DNA of 64,000 bases from Pseudomonas sp. UBA6562 (GCF_002434265.1 NZ_DJJS01000010.1:1-64000), one strand, 5' to 3'. Shown: positions 15,542 through 26,355, numbered from the stretch's first letter. The notes: a model not told the origin generated them from the letters alone. Program-made: numbers and translations.

Positions 15542-16012
15542 ATGCCAAGACGTCGTGTAGCAGCAAAACGTGAGATTCTGGACGATCCTAAATACGGATC
15601 CCAAATCCTCGCCAAGTTCATGAACCACGTGATGGAAAGCGGCAAGAAGGCTGTAGCCGAGCGCATCGTTTACGGCGCTCTGGATACCGTCAAAGCACGC
15701 AAGAACAGCGACCCCCTGGAAATCTTCGAGAAAGCTCTCGACGCCATCGCTCCGCTGGTCGAAGTAAAGTCCCGCCGTGTAGGCGGTGCCACTTACCAGG
15801 TCCCGGTTGAAGTTCGTCCGTCCCGTCGTAACGCGCTGGCAATGCGCTGGCTCGTAGACTACGCCCGCAAGCGCGGCGAGAAGTCCATGGCCCTGCGTTT
15901 GGCCGGTGAGCTGCTGGATGCCGCTGAAGGCAAAGGTGCTGCAGTCAAGAAGCGTGAAGACGTGCACCGCATGGCCGAAGCCAACAAGGCGTTCTCGCAC
16001 TACCGCTTCTAA
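15542..16012 (+). CDS. rpsG: 30S ribosomal protein S7
   Basis: Primary 16S rRNA binder that nucleates assembly of the 30S head and contacts E-site tRNA; in E. coli it represses the str operon. It is 156 aa, beginning MPRRRVAAKREILDDPKYGS, with the conserved RRVGGATYQVPVEVRP segment. The 106-nt gap from rpsL has imperfect hairpin potential but no clear promoter. fusA follows after 30 nt. Confidence 0.97.
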   Translation: MPRRRVAAKREILDDPKYGSQILAKFMNHVMESGKKAVAERIVYGALDTVKARKNSDPLEIFEKALDAIAPLVEVKSRRVGGATYQVPVEVRPSRRNALAMRWLVDYARKRGEKSMALRLAGELLDAAEGKGAAVKKREDVHRMAEANKAFSHYRF

Positions 16013-16042
16013 TTCAAGCATTACACTTTTTGCGAGGGCTTT

Positions 16043-18187
<2,145 letters not shown>

Positions 18188-18214
18188 TCCCCTTTAGGCA
18201 AGAGGTTCACTGTC

Positions 18215-19408
18215 GTGGCTAAAGAAAAATTTGATCGTTCCCTTCCGCACGTTAACGTTGGCACCATCGGCCACGTTGACCACGGTAAAACTACCCTGAC
18301 CGCAGCTCTGACCCGCGTCTGCTCCGAAGTTTTCGGTTCGGCCGCCGTTGAGTTCGACAAAATCGACTCGGCTCCAGAAGAAAAAGCGCGCGGTATCACC
18401 ATCAACACCGCTCACGTCGAATACAACTCGACCATTCGTCACTACGCTCACGTCGACTGCCCAGGTCACGCTGACTACGTGAAGAACATGATCACCGGTG
18501 CTGCCCAGATGGACGGCGCGATCCTGGTTTGCTCGGCCGCCGATGGTCCGATGCCACAAACCCGTGAGCACATCCTGCTGTCCCGTCAGGTTGGCGTTCC
18601 GTACATCGTGGTCTTCCTGAACAAGGCTGACCTGGTAGACGACGCTGAGCTGCTGGAACTGGTCGAGATGGAAGTTCGCGACCTGCTGTCCACCTATGAC
18701 TTCCCAGGCGACGATACCCCGATCATCATCGGTTCGGCTCGTATGGCGCTGGAAGGCAAAGACGACAACGAAATGGGCACCACCGCTGTCAAGAAGCTGG
18801 TCGAGACCCTGGACAGCTACATCCCAGAGCCAGAGCGTGCTATCGACAAGCCGTTCCTGATGCCGATCGAAGACGTGTTCTCGATCTCGGGTCGTGGCAC
18901 CGTGGTAACCGGCCGTATCGAGCGTGGTATCGTCCGCGTTCAAGATTCGCTGGAAATCGTTGGTCTGCGTGACACCACCACCACCACCTGCACCGGTGTT
19001 GAGATGTTCCGCAAGCTGCTGGACGAAGGTCGTGCTGGCGAGAACTGCGGCGTTCTGCTGCGTGGTACCAAGCGTGACGACGTTGAGCGTGGCCAGGTTC
19101 TGGTCAAGCCAGGTTCGGTCAAGCCGCACACCAAGTTCACCGCAGAAGTCTACGTTCTGTCGAAAGAAGAAGGCGGTCGTCACACTCCGTTCTTCAAAGG
19201 CTACCGTCCTCAGTTCTACTTCCGTACCACTGACGTGACCGGTAACTGCGAACTGCCGGAAGGCGTTGAAATGGTAATGCCAGGTGACAACATCCAGATG
19301 ACTGTCACTCTGATCAAGACCATCGCAATGGAAGACGGTCTGCGTTTCGCCATCCGTGAAGGCGGTCGTACCGTCGGCGCCGGCGTCGTAGCCAAAATCA
19401 TCGAGTAA
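18215..19408 (+). CDS. tuf: Elongation factor Tu (the only tuf copy in the window)
   Basis: GTPase that delivers aminoacyl-tRNA to the ribosomal A site. It is 397 aa with a GTG start. Motifs are G1 GHVDHGKTTL (residues 18-27), switch region EKARGITIN, G3 DCPGHADY and G4 NKAD. It ends the str operon and is followed by a strong terminator. The second copy usual between tRNA-Thr and tRNA-Trp is absent, so this gene may supply all EF-Tu unless another copy lies outside the window. Confidence 0.98.
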   Translation: MAKEKFDRSLPHVNVGTIGHVDHGKTTLTAALTRVCSEVFGSAAVEFDKIDSAPEEKARGITINTAHVEYNSTIRHYAHVDCPGHADYVKNMITGAAQMDGAILVCSAADGPMPQTREHILLSRQVGVPYIVVFLNKADLVDDAELLELVEMEVRDLLSTYDFPGDDTPIIIGSARMALEGKDDNEMGTTAVKKLVETLDSYIPEPERAIDKPFLMPIEDVFSISGRGTVVTGRIERGIVRVQDSLEIVGLRDTTTTTCTGVEMFRKLLDEGRAGENCGVLLRGTKRDDVERGQVLVKPGSVKPHTKFTAEVYVLSKEEGGRHTPFFKGYRPQFYFRTTDVTGNCELPEGVEMVMPGDNIQMTVTLIKTIAMEDGLRFAIREGGRTVGAGVVAKIIE

Positions 19409-19423
19409 TCACTCGACCGATTG

Positions 19424-19456
19424 AAAAAGCCCCCGCTCAGCGGGGGCTTTTTTTAT
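19424..19456 (+). terminator. Terminator of the str operon
   Basis: Stem GCCCCCGC/GCGGGGGC with a TCA loop, extended by flanking A and T runs (AAAAAG...CTTTTTTT). A near-ideal intrinsic terminator directly after tuf. Confidence 0.93.
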
Positions 19457-19460
19457 TGGG

Positions 19461-19489
19461 TTGACACTAAATGGGGGCGTCTATAGAAT
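19461..19489 (+). promoter_or_regulatory. Sigma-70 promoter of the S10 operon
   Basis: Consensus TTGACA at 19461-19466 and TAGAAT at 19484-19489 spaced by 17 nt, starting 4 nt after the tuf terminator. The predicted start is near 19496. The leader before rpsJ is only about 54 nt, too short to hold an E. coli-style S10 leader for L4 control. Confidence 0.85.
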
Positions 19490-19549
19490 CACGCCTCCTT
19501 TTAGCGGGCCTATTGCGCCCGTTGGGAACAGCCTGGAGTCTGAAATCCA

Positions 19550-19861
19550 ATGCAAAATCAGCAAATCCGTATCAGGTTGAAGGCTTTCGACCATCGCCTG
19601 ATCGACCAATCCACCCAGGAAATCGTGGAAACCGCGAAACGTACTGGTGCACAAGTGCGTGGTCCAATTCCACTGCCTACCCGTAAAGAGCGTTTCACCG
19701 TTCTGGTTTCCCCGCACGTCAACAAAGACGCGCGTGACCAGTACGAGATTCGCACTCATAAGCGTGTTCTGGACATTGTCCAGCCAACGGATAAAACCGT
19801 TGACGCGCTGATGAAGCTTGATCTTGCGGCAGGTGTGGAAGTACAGATCAGCCTCGGCTAA
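19550..19861 (+). CDS. rpsJ: 30S ribosomal protein S10
   Basis: 30S head protein that also acts as NusE, pairing with NusB in antitermination and with NusG in transcription-translation coupling. It is 103 aa, the family length, beginning [19 protein letters not shown], with the conserved [15 protein letters not shown] and [10 protein letters not shown] segments. First gene of the S10 operon; rplC follows after 80 nt. Confidence 0.97.
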
Positions 19862-19941
19862 GACTTCGGTCTTGTCCGTGTAACGCTCTGAAATGGGCGG
19901 CCATAGCGGGTGAAAGCCCCGTACACTCATGAGGTTACAAC

Positions 19942-20577
19942 ATGACTATTGGTGTAGTCGGTCGTAAATGCGGCATGACCCGCGTTTTCACCGAAGAAGG
20001 TGTCTCCATTCCGGTCACGGTCATTGAGATCGAACCGAATCGCGTCACCCAGTTCAAAACCGAAGAAACCGATGGCTACCGTGCAGTGCAAGTCACTGTC
20101 GGCGAGCGTCGCGCCTCGCGCGTGACCGCAGCTCAAGCGGGTCACTTCGCCAAAGCAAACGTTGCCGCTGGTCGCGGTGTCTGGGAGTTCCGTCTTGAAG
20201 AAGGCGAGTTCCAGGCTGGCGACTCGATCAAAGCTGAACTCTTCACTGCAGGCCAGCTGGTAGACGTGACCGGTCAGTCCAAAGGTAAAGGCTTTGCCGG
20301 TACCATCAAGCGCTGGAACTTCCGTGGTCAGGACAACACCCACGGTAACTCCGTGTCGCACCGTGTCCCAGGTTCCATCGGCCAGTGCCAGACTCCTGGT
20401 CGTGTGTTCAAGGGCAAGAAAATGTCCGGTCACATGGGCGCCGAGCGCGTGACTGTGCAGTCCCTGGAAGTTGTTCGCGTAGACGTTGAGCGCAACCTGC
20501 TGCTCGTCAAAGGTGCCGTTCCAGGCGCTACTGGCGGCGACGTGGTTGTACGTTCGGCTGTCAAGGCTCGCGGTTAA
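19942..20577 (+). CDS. rplC: 50S ribosomal protein L3
   Basis: Early-assembly 23S rRNA binder that reaches the peptidyl-transferase centre. It is 211 aa, beginning MTIGVVGRKCGMTRVF, with the conserved central loop GFAGTIKRWNFRGQDNTHGN; the following PGSIGQCQTPGRVFKGKKM carries a Gln of the kind methylated by PrmB. rplD starts 12 nt downstream. Confidence 0.97.
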   Translation: MTIGVVGRKCGMTRVFTEEGVSIPVTVIEIEPNRVTQFKTEETDGYRAVQVTVGERRASRVTAAQAGHFAKANVAAGRGVWEFRLEEGEFQAGDSIKAELFTAGQLVDVTGQSKGKGFAGTIKRWNFRGQDNTHGNSVSHRVPGSIGQCQTPGRVFKGKKMSGHMGAERVTVQSLEVVRVDVERNLLLVKGAVPGATGGDVVVRSAVKARG

Positions 20578-20589
20578 GGGGAAACTGAC

Positions 20590-21192
20590 ATGCAACTCAA
20601 TGTAAATGACGCTCAGGCGATCGAAGTTTCCGAACTGACCTTCGGTGGCGAATTCAACGAGACGCTGGTACACCAAGCAGTCGTGGCCTACATGGCCGGC
20701 GGCCGTCAGGGCACCAAGCAGCAGAAGACTCGTTCCGACGTTTCCGGTGGCGGTAAGCGCCCATGGCGTCAGAAGGGTACTGGCCGTGCTCGTGCCGGTA
20801 CTTCGCGTGGTCCAATCTGGCGCGGCGGTGGTGTCACCTTCGCAGCTCGCCCTCAAGATCACTCGCAAAAGCTCAACAAGAAGATGTACCGCGCAGCTCT
20901 GCGCTCCATCCTCGCTGAGCTGGTGCGTAGCGATCGTCTGGTCGTGGTTCAGGACTTCGCTGTTGAAGCCCCGAAAACCAAAGACCTGCTGAACAAGCTG
21001 AACGGCATGGGTCTGAACGACGTACTGATCGTTTCCGATGATGTTGATCAGAACCTGTACCTGGCTGCCCGCAACCTGCCGCACGTCGACGTTCGTGACG
21101 TTCAAGGTTCCGATCCGGTCAGTCTGATCGCATACGAGAAAGTGTTGATCACTGTCTCGGCCGTGAAGAAATTCGAGGAGCTGCTGGGATGA
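20590..21192 (+). CDS. rplD: 50S ribosomal protein L4
   Basis: Exit-tunnel protein and, in E. coli, autogenous repressor of the S10 operon. It is 200 aa with the long tunnel loop KRPWRQKGTGRARAGTSRGP and a Rossmann-like C-terminal half. The end overlaps rplW by 4 nt (ATGA), implying translational coupling. Confidence 0.97.
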   Translation: MQLNVNDAQAIEVSELTFGGEFNETLVHQAVVAYMAGGRQGTKQQKTRSDVSGGGKRPWRQKGTGRARAGTSRGPIWRGGGVTFAARPQDHSQKLNKKMYRAALRSILAELVRSDRLVVVQDFAVEAPKTKDLLNKLNGMGLNDVLIVSDDVDQNLYLAARNLPHVDVRDVQGSDPVSLIAYEKVLITVSAVKKFEELLG

Positions 21193-21488
21193 ACCAGGAA
21201 CGCGTATTCAAAGTCCTCCTTGGCCCGCACGTTTCCGAGAAGGCTACCGTTCTGGCTGAGAAGAAAGGCCAGTTCGTATTCAAGGTTGCTACTGACGCAA
21301 CCAAGCTGGAAATCAAGAAAGCTGTCGAAGGCCTGTTCAACGTAAAAGTTGAAAACGTGTCGACTGTCAACGTTCTGGGTAAAACCAAGCGTACCGCACG
21401 TGGTCTGGGCAAGCGTAATGACTGGAAGAAGGCGATCGTCTCCCTTCAAGCCGGCCAAGATCTCGATTTCAGCAGCAGTGCTGAGTAA
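21189..21488 (+). CDS. rplW: 50S ribosomal protein L23
   Basis: Protein at the polypeptide tunnel exit that docks trigger factor and SRP. It is 99 aa, with the conserved start RVFKVLLGPHVSEKAT and a C-terminal K-rich segment (NVLGKTKRTARGLGKRNDWK). It starts inside the rplD stop (ATGA) and ends 14 nt before rplB. Confidence 0.97.
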   Translation: MNQERVFKVLLGPHVSEKATVLAEKKGQFVFKVATDATKLEIKKAVEGLFNVKVENVSTVNVLGKTKRTARGLGKRNDWKKAIVSLQAGQDLDFSSSAE

Positions 21489-21502
21489 GGAAGGGGTGCA
21501 TC

Positions 21503-22327
21503 ATGGCAATCGTTAAATGCAAACCGACTTCCCCTGGCCGCCGTTTCGTGGTCAAGGTGGTCAACAAGGAGCTGCATAAAGGCGCTCCTCACGCACCGCT
21601 GCTCGAGAAGAAATCGAAGTCTGGTGGTCGTAACAACAATGGCCGCATCACCACGCGTCACGTCGGTGGTGGTCATAAGCAGCACTACCGTATGGTCGAC
21701 TTCCGTCGCAACGACAAAGATGGCATCCCTGCCACTGTCGAGCGTATCGAATACGATCCAAACCGTACTGCTCACATCGCCCTTCTGTGCTACGCAGATG
21801 GCGAGCGTCGCTACATCATCGCGCCGAAAGGTGTGAGTGCAGGCGACCAGCTGATCGCAGGTGCCCTGGCCCCAATCAAGGCCGGCAACTCGCTGCAGCT
21901 GCGCAACATTCCAGTTGGTAGCACCATTCATGGTGTCGAACTGAAGCCTGGCAAAGGTGCCCAGATCGCTCGTTCCGCAGGTGCTTCGGCACAGCTGATC
22001 GCTCGTGACGGTGTCTACGTGACCCTGCGTCTTCGTTCTGGTGAGATGCGTAAAGTACTGGCCGAGTGCCGTGCGACCCTGGGCGAAGTCTCGAACTCCG
22101 AGCACAGCCTGCGTTCGCTGGGTAAAGCTGGTGCCAAACGCTGGCGTGGCGTTCGCCCAACCGTTCGTGGTGTTGCCATGAACCCGGTTGACCACCCGCA
22201 TGGTGGTGGTGAAGGTCGTACCTCCGGTGGTCGTCATCCGGTATCGCCATGGGGCTTCCCAACCAAGGGTGCGAAAACCCGTGGTAATAAGCGTACCGAC
22301 AATATGATCGTCCGTCGTCGCAAGTAA
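21503..22327 (+). CDS. rplB: 50S ribosomal protein L2
   Basis: Core 23S rRNA binder essential for subunit association and peptidyl-transferase activity. It is 274 aa; the conserved functional His lies in the C-terminal stretch MNPVDHPHGGGEGR. It begins MAIVKCKPTSPGRRFVVKV. Gaps of 14 and 16 nt place it firmly within the S10 operon. Confidence 0.97.
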   Translation: MAIVKCKPTSPGRRFVVKVVNKELHKGAPHAPLLEKKSKSGGRNNNGRITTRHVGGGHKQHYRMVDFRRNDKDGIPATVERIEYDPNRTAHIALLCYADGERRYIIAPKGVSAGDQLIAGALAPIKAGNSLQLRNIPVGSTIHGVELKPGKGAQIARSAGASAQLIARDGVYVTLRLRSGEMRKVLAECRATLGEVSNSEHSLRSLGKAGAKRWRGVRPTVRGVAMNPVDHPHGGGEGRTSGGRHPVSPWGFPTKGAKTRGNKRTDNMIVRRRK

Positions 22328-22343
22328 CTAGAGGGATACGACA

Positions 22344-22619
22344 GTGCCACGTTCTCTGAAAAAAGGTCCTTTCATCGATCTTCACCTGTTGAAGAAGGTC
22401 GAAGTGGCGGCGGAAAAGAACGATCGCAAACCGGTGAAAACCTGGTCGCGCCGTTCGATGATCCTGCCACAAATGGTCGGTCTGACCATCGCTGTACACA
22501 ACGGTCGTCAACACGTCCCCGTTCTGGTGAACGAAGACATGGTCGGCCACAAACTGGGCGAGTTCGCCGGTACCCGCACTTATCGTGGGCACGTGGCTGA
22601 CAAGAAAGCCAAGCGTTAA
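22344..22619 (+). CDS. rpsS: 30S ribosomal protein S19
   Basis: 30S head protein that pairs with S13 and contacts A-site tRNA and the intersubunit bridge. It is 91 aa with a GTG start, beginning MPRSLKKGPFIDLHLLKKVE and ending in the conserved EFAGTRTYRGHVADKKAKR. An AGAGGGA ribosome-binding site precedes the start. Confidence 0.97.
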   Translation: MPRSLKKGPFIDLHLLKKVEVAAEKNDRKPVKTWSRRSMILPQMVGLTIAVHNGRQHVPVLVNEDMVGHKLGEFAGTRTYRGHVADKKAKR

Positions 22620-22630
22620 GGGGTTAGGAA

Positions 22631-22963
22631 ATGGAAGTAGCCGCTAAGTTGTCGGGCGCTCGAATCTCCGCCCAGAAAGCCCGCTTGGTCGCCGACCAGA
22701 TCCGCGGGAAGAAGGTGGGCGAAGCGCTCAACCTGTTGGCCTTCAGCAGCAAAAAAGCCGCTGAAATCATGAAGAAAGTCCTCGAGTCGGCCGTAGCCAA
22801 CGCCGAACACAACGAAGGCGCAGACGTTGATGACCTGAAGGTCTCCACCGTTTTCGTCAACGAAGGGCGTTCGCTGAAGCGCATCATGCCGCGTGCCAAA
22901 GGCCGCGCTGATCGCATCGTCAAGCGGTCTTGCCATATCACTGTCAAGGTTGCGGACAAGTAA
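22631..22963 (+). CDS. rplV: 50S ribosomal protein L22
   Basis: Tunnel-lining protein contacting all 23S rRNA domains; its beta-hairpin loop is a site of macrolide-resistance mutations. It is 110 aa, beginning [20 protein letters not shown], with the hairpin [17 protein letters not shown] intact by eye. It is 11 nt from rpsS and 13 nt from rpsC. Confidence 0.97.
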
Positions 22964-22976
22964 CGGAGTCGATCAG

Positions 22977-23663
22977 ATGGGTCAGAAAGTACATCCCACT
23001 GGCATTCGCCTGGGAATCGTCAAGGAGCACACCTCCGTCTGGTACGCAGACGGTGCTACTTACGCAGATTACCTGTTGAAGGATCTGAAAACACGTGAGT
23101 ACCTCCAAGACAAATTAAAAAGCGCGTCCGTAAGCCGTATCGATATCCATCGTCCGGCCCAAACTGCACGCATCACCATCCACACCGCTCGTCCCGGTAT
23201 CGTTATCGGTAAGAAGGGTGAGGATGTCGAGAAGCTGCGTCAGGACCTGACCAAGCAGATGGGTGTGCCTGTGCACATCAACATCGAAGAGATCCGCAAG
23301 CCGGAACTCGACGCCATGCTGGTTGCGCAAAGCGTAGCTCAGCAGCTGGAGCGCCGCGTTATGTTCCGTCGCGCCATGAAGCGCGCCGTTCAGAACGCCA
23401 TGCGTATTGGTGCCAAGGGCATCAAGATCCAGGTGAGCGGTCGTCTCGGCGGTGCCGAGATCGCACGTACCGAGTGGTATCGCGAAGGTCGTGTGCCTCT
23501 GCACACCCTGCGTGCCGATATCGACTACAACACCTACGAAGCTCACACCACTTACGGTGTGATCGGTGTGAAGGTTTGGATCTTCAAAGGCGAAGTTATT
23601 GGTGGTCGCCAAGAAGAGCTGAAACCACAAGCACCAGCGCCTCGTAAAAAAGCTGCTAAGTAA
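22977..23663 (+). CDS. rpsC: 30S ribosomal protein S3
   Basis: Component of the mRNA entry channel with helicase activity. It is 228 aa from the ATG at 22977 (MGQKVHPTGIRLGIVKEH); an in-frame upstream start at 22893 lies inside rplV and is rejected. The KH domain carries VIGKKGEDVEKLRQ, and the tail is rich in Lys, Pro and Ala (PQAPAPRKKAAK). Confidence 0.97.
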   Translation: MGQKVHPTGIRLGIVKEHTSVWYADGATYADYLLKDLKTREYLQDKLKSASVSRIDIHRPAQTARITIHTARPGIVIGKKGEDVEKLRQDLTKQMGVPVHINIEEIRKPELDAMLVAQSVAQQLERRVMFRRAMKRAVQNAMRIGAKGIKIQVSGRLGGAEIARTEWYREGRVPLHTLRADIDYNTYEAHTTYGVIGVKVWIFKGEVIGGRQEELKPQAPAPRKKAAK

Positions 23664-23675
23664 GGGGTACGCCAA

Positions 23676-24089
23676 ATGTTGCAACCTAAGCGTACAAAAT
23701 TCCGCAAGCAGATGACTGGCCACAACCGTGGTCTGGCACTGCGCGGTAGCAAAGTCAGCTTCGGCGAGTTCGCCCTGAAAGCTGTTGCTCGCGGTCGTCT
23801 TACCGCCCGTCAGATCGAGTCCGCGCGTCGTGCGCTGACCCGTCACGTAAAACGTGGCGGCAAGATCTGGATCCGTGTCTTCCCGGACAAGCCGGTTACC
23901 AAGAAGCCTCTCGAGGTTCGTATGGGTAAAGGTAAAGGTTCCGTGGAGTACTGGGTTGCCCAGATCCAGCCAGGCAAAGTCCTGTACGAGATCGAGGGTG
24001 TTTCTGAAGAGCTGGCGCGCGAAGCTTTCGCCCTGGCTGCTGCAAAGCTGCCTCTCGCCACCTCCTTTGTTAAGCGGACGGTGATGTGA
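23676..24089 (+). CDS. rplP: 50S ribosomal protein L16
   Basis: Late-assembly protein near the A site and peptidyl-transferase centre. It is 137 aa, beginning [19 protein letters not shown], with the [20 protein letters not shown] segment. The arginine-containing loop hydroxylated in E. coli is present. Its TGA overlaps the rpmC ATG by one base (TGATG). Confidence 0.97.
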
Positions 24090-24280
24090 TGAAAGCGAAT
24101 GAACTTCGTGAAAAATCGGCACAGCAGCTGAACGAGCAACTGCTCGGCCTGCTGCGCGACCAGTTCAATCTGCGTATGCAGAAAGCAACTGGCCAGTTGG
24201 GGCAGTCGCACCTGCTCTCGCAAGTTAAGCGTGACATCGCTCGCGTGAAAACTGTGCTCAACCAGCAGGCAGGTAAGTGA
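24089..24280 (+). CDS. rpmC: 50S ribosomal protein L29
   Basis: Small two-helix protein at the tunnel exit next to L23. It is 63 aa ([20 protein letters not shown]), a normal length. I chose the ATG at 24089, which overlaps the rplP stop; a GTG directly upstream would add one residue. rpsQ starts 2 nt after its stop. Confidence 0.96.
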
Positions 24281-24282
24281 TC

Positions 24283-24549
24283 ATGGCTGAAGCTGAAAAA
24301 ACCGTCCGTACGCTGACTGGCCGTGTCGTCAGCGACAAAATGGACAAGACCATCACCGTATTGATCGAGCGTCGCGTCAAGCACCCGATCTACGGTAAAT
24401 ACGTTAAGCGTTCGACTAAGCTGCACGCGCACGACGAAACCAACCAGTGCAAGATCGGCGACAAGGTTTCGATCACCGAAACGCGTCCGCTGGCCAAGAC
24501 CAAGTCCTGGGCACTGGTTGAAGTCCTCGAACGCGCTGTTGAAGTCTAA
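24283..24549 (+). CDS. rpsQ: 30S ribosomal protein S17
   Basis: Primary 16S rRNA binder of the 30S body. It is 88 aa (MAEAEKTVRTLTGRVVSDKM) with the OB-fold core KTITVLIERRVKHPIYGKY. A GTG 6 nt upstream is possible but would overlap rpmC by 4 nt and adds residues atypical of the family. Last gene of the S10 operon by E. coli convention. Confidence 0.96.
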   Translation: MAEAEKTVRTLTGRVVSDKMDKTITVLIERRVKHPIYGKYVKRSTKLHAHDETNQCKIGDKVSITETRPLAKTKSWALVEVLERAVEV

Positions 24550-24572
24550 GGGCTAGGGGTCGGAGAAATTTT

Positions 24573-24941
24573 ATGATTCAGACTCAATCCATGCTCGATG
24601 TGGCCGATAACAGCGGCGCTCGTCGCGTCATGTGCATCAAGGTGCTCGGCGGTTCCCACCGCCGTTACGCCGGCATCGGTGACATCATCAAGGTTACCGT
24701 CAAGGAAGCGATTCCTCGCGGTAAGGTCAAAAAAGGCCAAGTGATGACCGCCGTTGTTGTCCGTACCCGTCACGGTGTACGTCGCGCTGACGGTTCCATC
24801 ATTCGTTTCGACGGTAACGCTGCTGTTCTGCTGAACAACAAGCAAGAGCCGATCGGCACTCGCATCTTCGGGCCAGTGACCCGTGAACTTCGCAACGAGA
24901 AGTTCATGAAGATCGTCTCGCTCGCCCCTGAAGTGCTCTAA
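24573..24941 (+). CDS. rplN: 50S ribosomal protein L14
   Basis: Subunit-interface protein that forms bridges with 16S rRNA and is bound by the silencing factor RsfS. It is 122 aa, beginning [20 protein letters not shown], with [20 protein letters not shown] near the end. It is 23 nt from rpsQ with no terminator or promoter between, so S10 and spc genes are continuous here. Confidence 0.97.
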
Positions 24942-24952
24942 GGAGATCCGAC

Positions 24953-25267
24953 ATGCAAAAGATTCGTCGTGACGACGAGATCATCGTGATCGCCGGCAAA
25001 GACAAAGGTAAGCGCGGTAAGGTGCTGAAGGTGCTCGCTGACGACCGTCTGGTCATCGGTGGTGTGAACCTGGTCAAGCGCCATACCAAGCCTAACCCGA
25101 TGGCGGGCGTACAAGGCGGTATCGTCGAGAAAGAAGCGCCTCTGCACGCTTCCAACGTTGCCATCTTCAATGGCGAAACCAACAAAGCTGACCGCGTTGG
25201 TTTCAAGGTTGAAGACGGTAAGAAAATTCGTGTCTTCAAGTCGACCCAAAAAGCGGTTGATGCTTGA
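24953..25267 (+). CDS. rplX: 50S ribosomal protein L24
   Basis: Assembly-initiator protein near the tunnel exit. It is 104 aa with an N-terminal KOW motif ([20 protein letters not shown]) and the conserved [13 protein letters not shown]. An AAGGAGA ribosome-binding site lies 7 nt upstream. Gaps of 11 and 20 nt to neighbours. Confidence 0.97.
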
Positions 25268-25287
25268 ACACTGCTAGGTAGAAGACC

Positions 25288-25827
25288 ATGGCACGACTGA
25301 AAGAGATTTACCGGAACGAAATCGCTCCCAAGCTTAAGGATGAACTTAAGCTTTCGAACGTGATGGAAGTTCCACGCGTTACCAAAATCACCCTGAACAT
25401 GGGTCTTGGCGAAGCGGTCGGTGACAAGAAAGTCATCGAGCACGCGGTTGCCGACCTGGAAAAGATCACTGGTCAAAAGCCAGTCGTGACGTTCGCTCGC
25501 AAATCCATCGCTGGCTTCAAAGTCCGCGAAGGATGGCCGATCGGTGTCAAGGTGACTCTGCGTAGCGACCGTATGTACGAGTTCCTGGACCGCCTGCTGG
25601 CGATCTCCCTGCCACGTGTCCGCGACTTCCGCGGCCTCAATGCCAAGTCCTTCGATGGTCGTGGCAACTACAGCATGGGCGTGAAAGAGCAGATCATCTT
25701 CCCGGAAATCGATTACGACAAGATCGATGCTCTGCGCGGTTTGGACATTACCCTGACCACCACTGCTCGTTCGGATGACGAAGGCCGCGCTCTGCTGCGT
25801 GCATTCAAATTCCCGTTCCGCAACTGA
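25288..25827 (+). CDS. rplE: 50S ribosomal protein L5
   Basis: 5S rRNA-binding protein of the central protuberance that contacts P-site tRNA. It is 179 aa with ITLNMGLGEAVGDKK, KPVVTFARKSIAGFKVREG and the conserved DYDKIDALRGLDITLTTTA segment. In E. coli the S8 repressor site of the spc operon lies at the start of this gene; I did not model an equivalent structure here. Confidence 0.97.
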   Translation: MARLKEIYRNEIAPKLKDELKLSNVMEVPRVTKITLNMGLGEAVGDKKVIEHAVADLEKITGQKPVVTFARKSIAGFKVREGWPIGVKVTLRSDRMYEFLDRLLAISLPRVRDFRGLNAKSFDGRGNYSMGVKEQIIFPEIDYDKIDALRGLDITLTTTARSDDEGRALLRAFKFPFRN

Positions 25828-25840
25828 TTGGAGTAGGAAA

Positions 25841-26146
25841 ATGGCCAAGAAGAGCATGAAAAACCGCGAGCTGAAGCGTCAGCTCACGGTAGCTAAGTTC
25901 GCCAAAAAGCGTGCTGAGCTGAAAGCGACCATCGTCGACCTGAACGCTTCTCCGGAAGACCGTTTCGCCGCCGTTGTCGCTCTGCAGAAGCAGCCACGCG
26001 ACGCAAGCGCTGCGCGCCTGCGCAACCGCTGCCGCCTGACCGGTCGTCCGCACGGTGTATACCGTAAGTTCGGCCTGTCCCGTAACAAACTGCGCGAAGC
26101 TGCAATGCGCGGTGACGTACCGGGTCTGGTCAAGGCCAGCTGGTAA
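25841..26146 (+). CDS. rpsN: 30S ribosomal protein S14 (zinc-independent form)
   Basis: 30S head protein. It is 101 aa, the long form without the CxxC...CxxC zinc ribbon, starting at the ATG preceded by GGAGTAGGAAA. The conserved RNRCRLTGRPHGVYRKFGLS lies near the C-terminus. It is followed by a very strong terminator, which is unusual for the middle of an spc operon. Confidence 0.97.
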   Translation: MAKKSMKNRELKRQLTVAKFAKKRAELKATIVDLNASPEDRFAAVVALQKQPRDASAARLRNRCRLTGRPHGVYRKFGLSRNKLREAAMRGDVPGLVKASW

Positions 26147-26205
26147 GCTCGGCAAGTCAGGACGCCGCGTCGGAAGGGGAACCTTCCGACCGCCGGTGAC
26201 TCTGC

Positions 26206-26247
26206 AACGAAACAAGCCCCTTCATGGGGCTTGTTTCGTTTTTGTCT
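26206..26247 (+). terminator. Strong terminator between rpsN and rpsH
   Basis: Perfect 15-bp stem AACGAAACAAGCCCC/GGGGCTTGTTTCGTT (26206-26220 with 26226-26240), loop TTCAT, followed by TTTGTC. A second perfect 9-bp hairpin, GTCGGAAGG/CCTTCCGAC (26169-26177 with 26182-26190), lies just upstream. Together they look like a genuine transcript end inside the spc cluster. Confidence 0.88.
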
Positions 26248-26259
26248 TGTGTCTAGAAT
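26231..26259 (+). promoter_or_regulatory. Sigma-70 promoter upstream of rpsH
   Basis: TTGTTT at 26231-26236 (inside the right arm of the terminator) and TAGAAT at 26254-26259, spaced by 17 nt. Transcription from about 26266 would produce a 90-nt leader with a CACCTG/CAGGTG hairpin (26268-26273 with 26300-26305) before rpsH. Confidence 0.7.
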
Positions 26260-26267
26260 GACCGGCT

Positions 26268-26325
26268 CACCTGGGTCCGGGCCTTTTGCCCTGCCTGCTC
26301 AGGTGGTTGTGATAGCCGCAAGGCT
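26268..26325 (+). promoter_or_regulatory. Structured leader of rpsH
   Basis: CACCTG (26268-26273) pairs with CAGGTG (26300-26305) around an inner GGGC/GCCC helix; a second small hairpin AGCC-GCAA-GGCT with a GNRA-type loop follows near 26314-26325. This could be an autogenous control site of a downstream ribosomal protein such as S8; that role is inferred only from position and folding potential. Confidence 0.4.
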
Positions 26326-26355
26326 AATAATTCTTGTATCAGGAGCATCTAGCCC

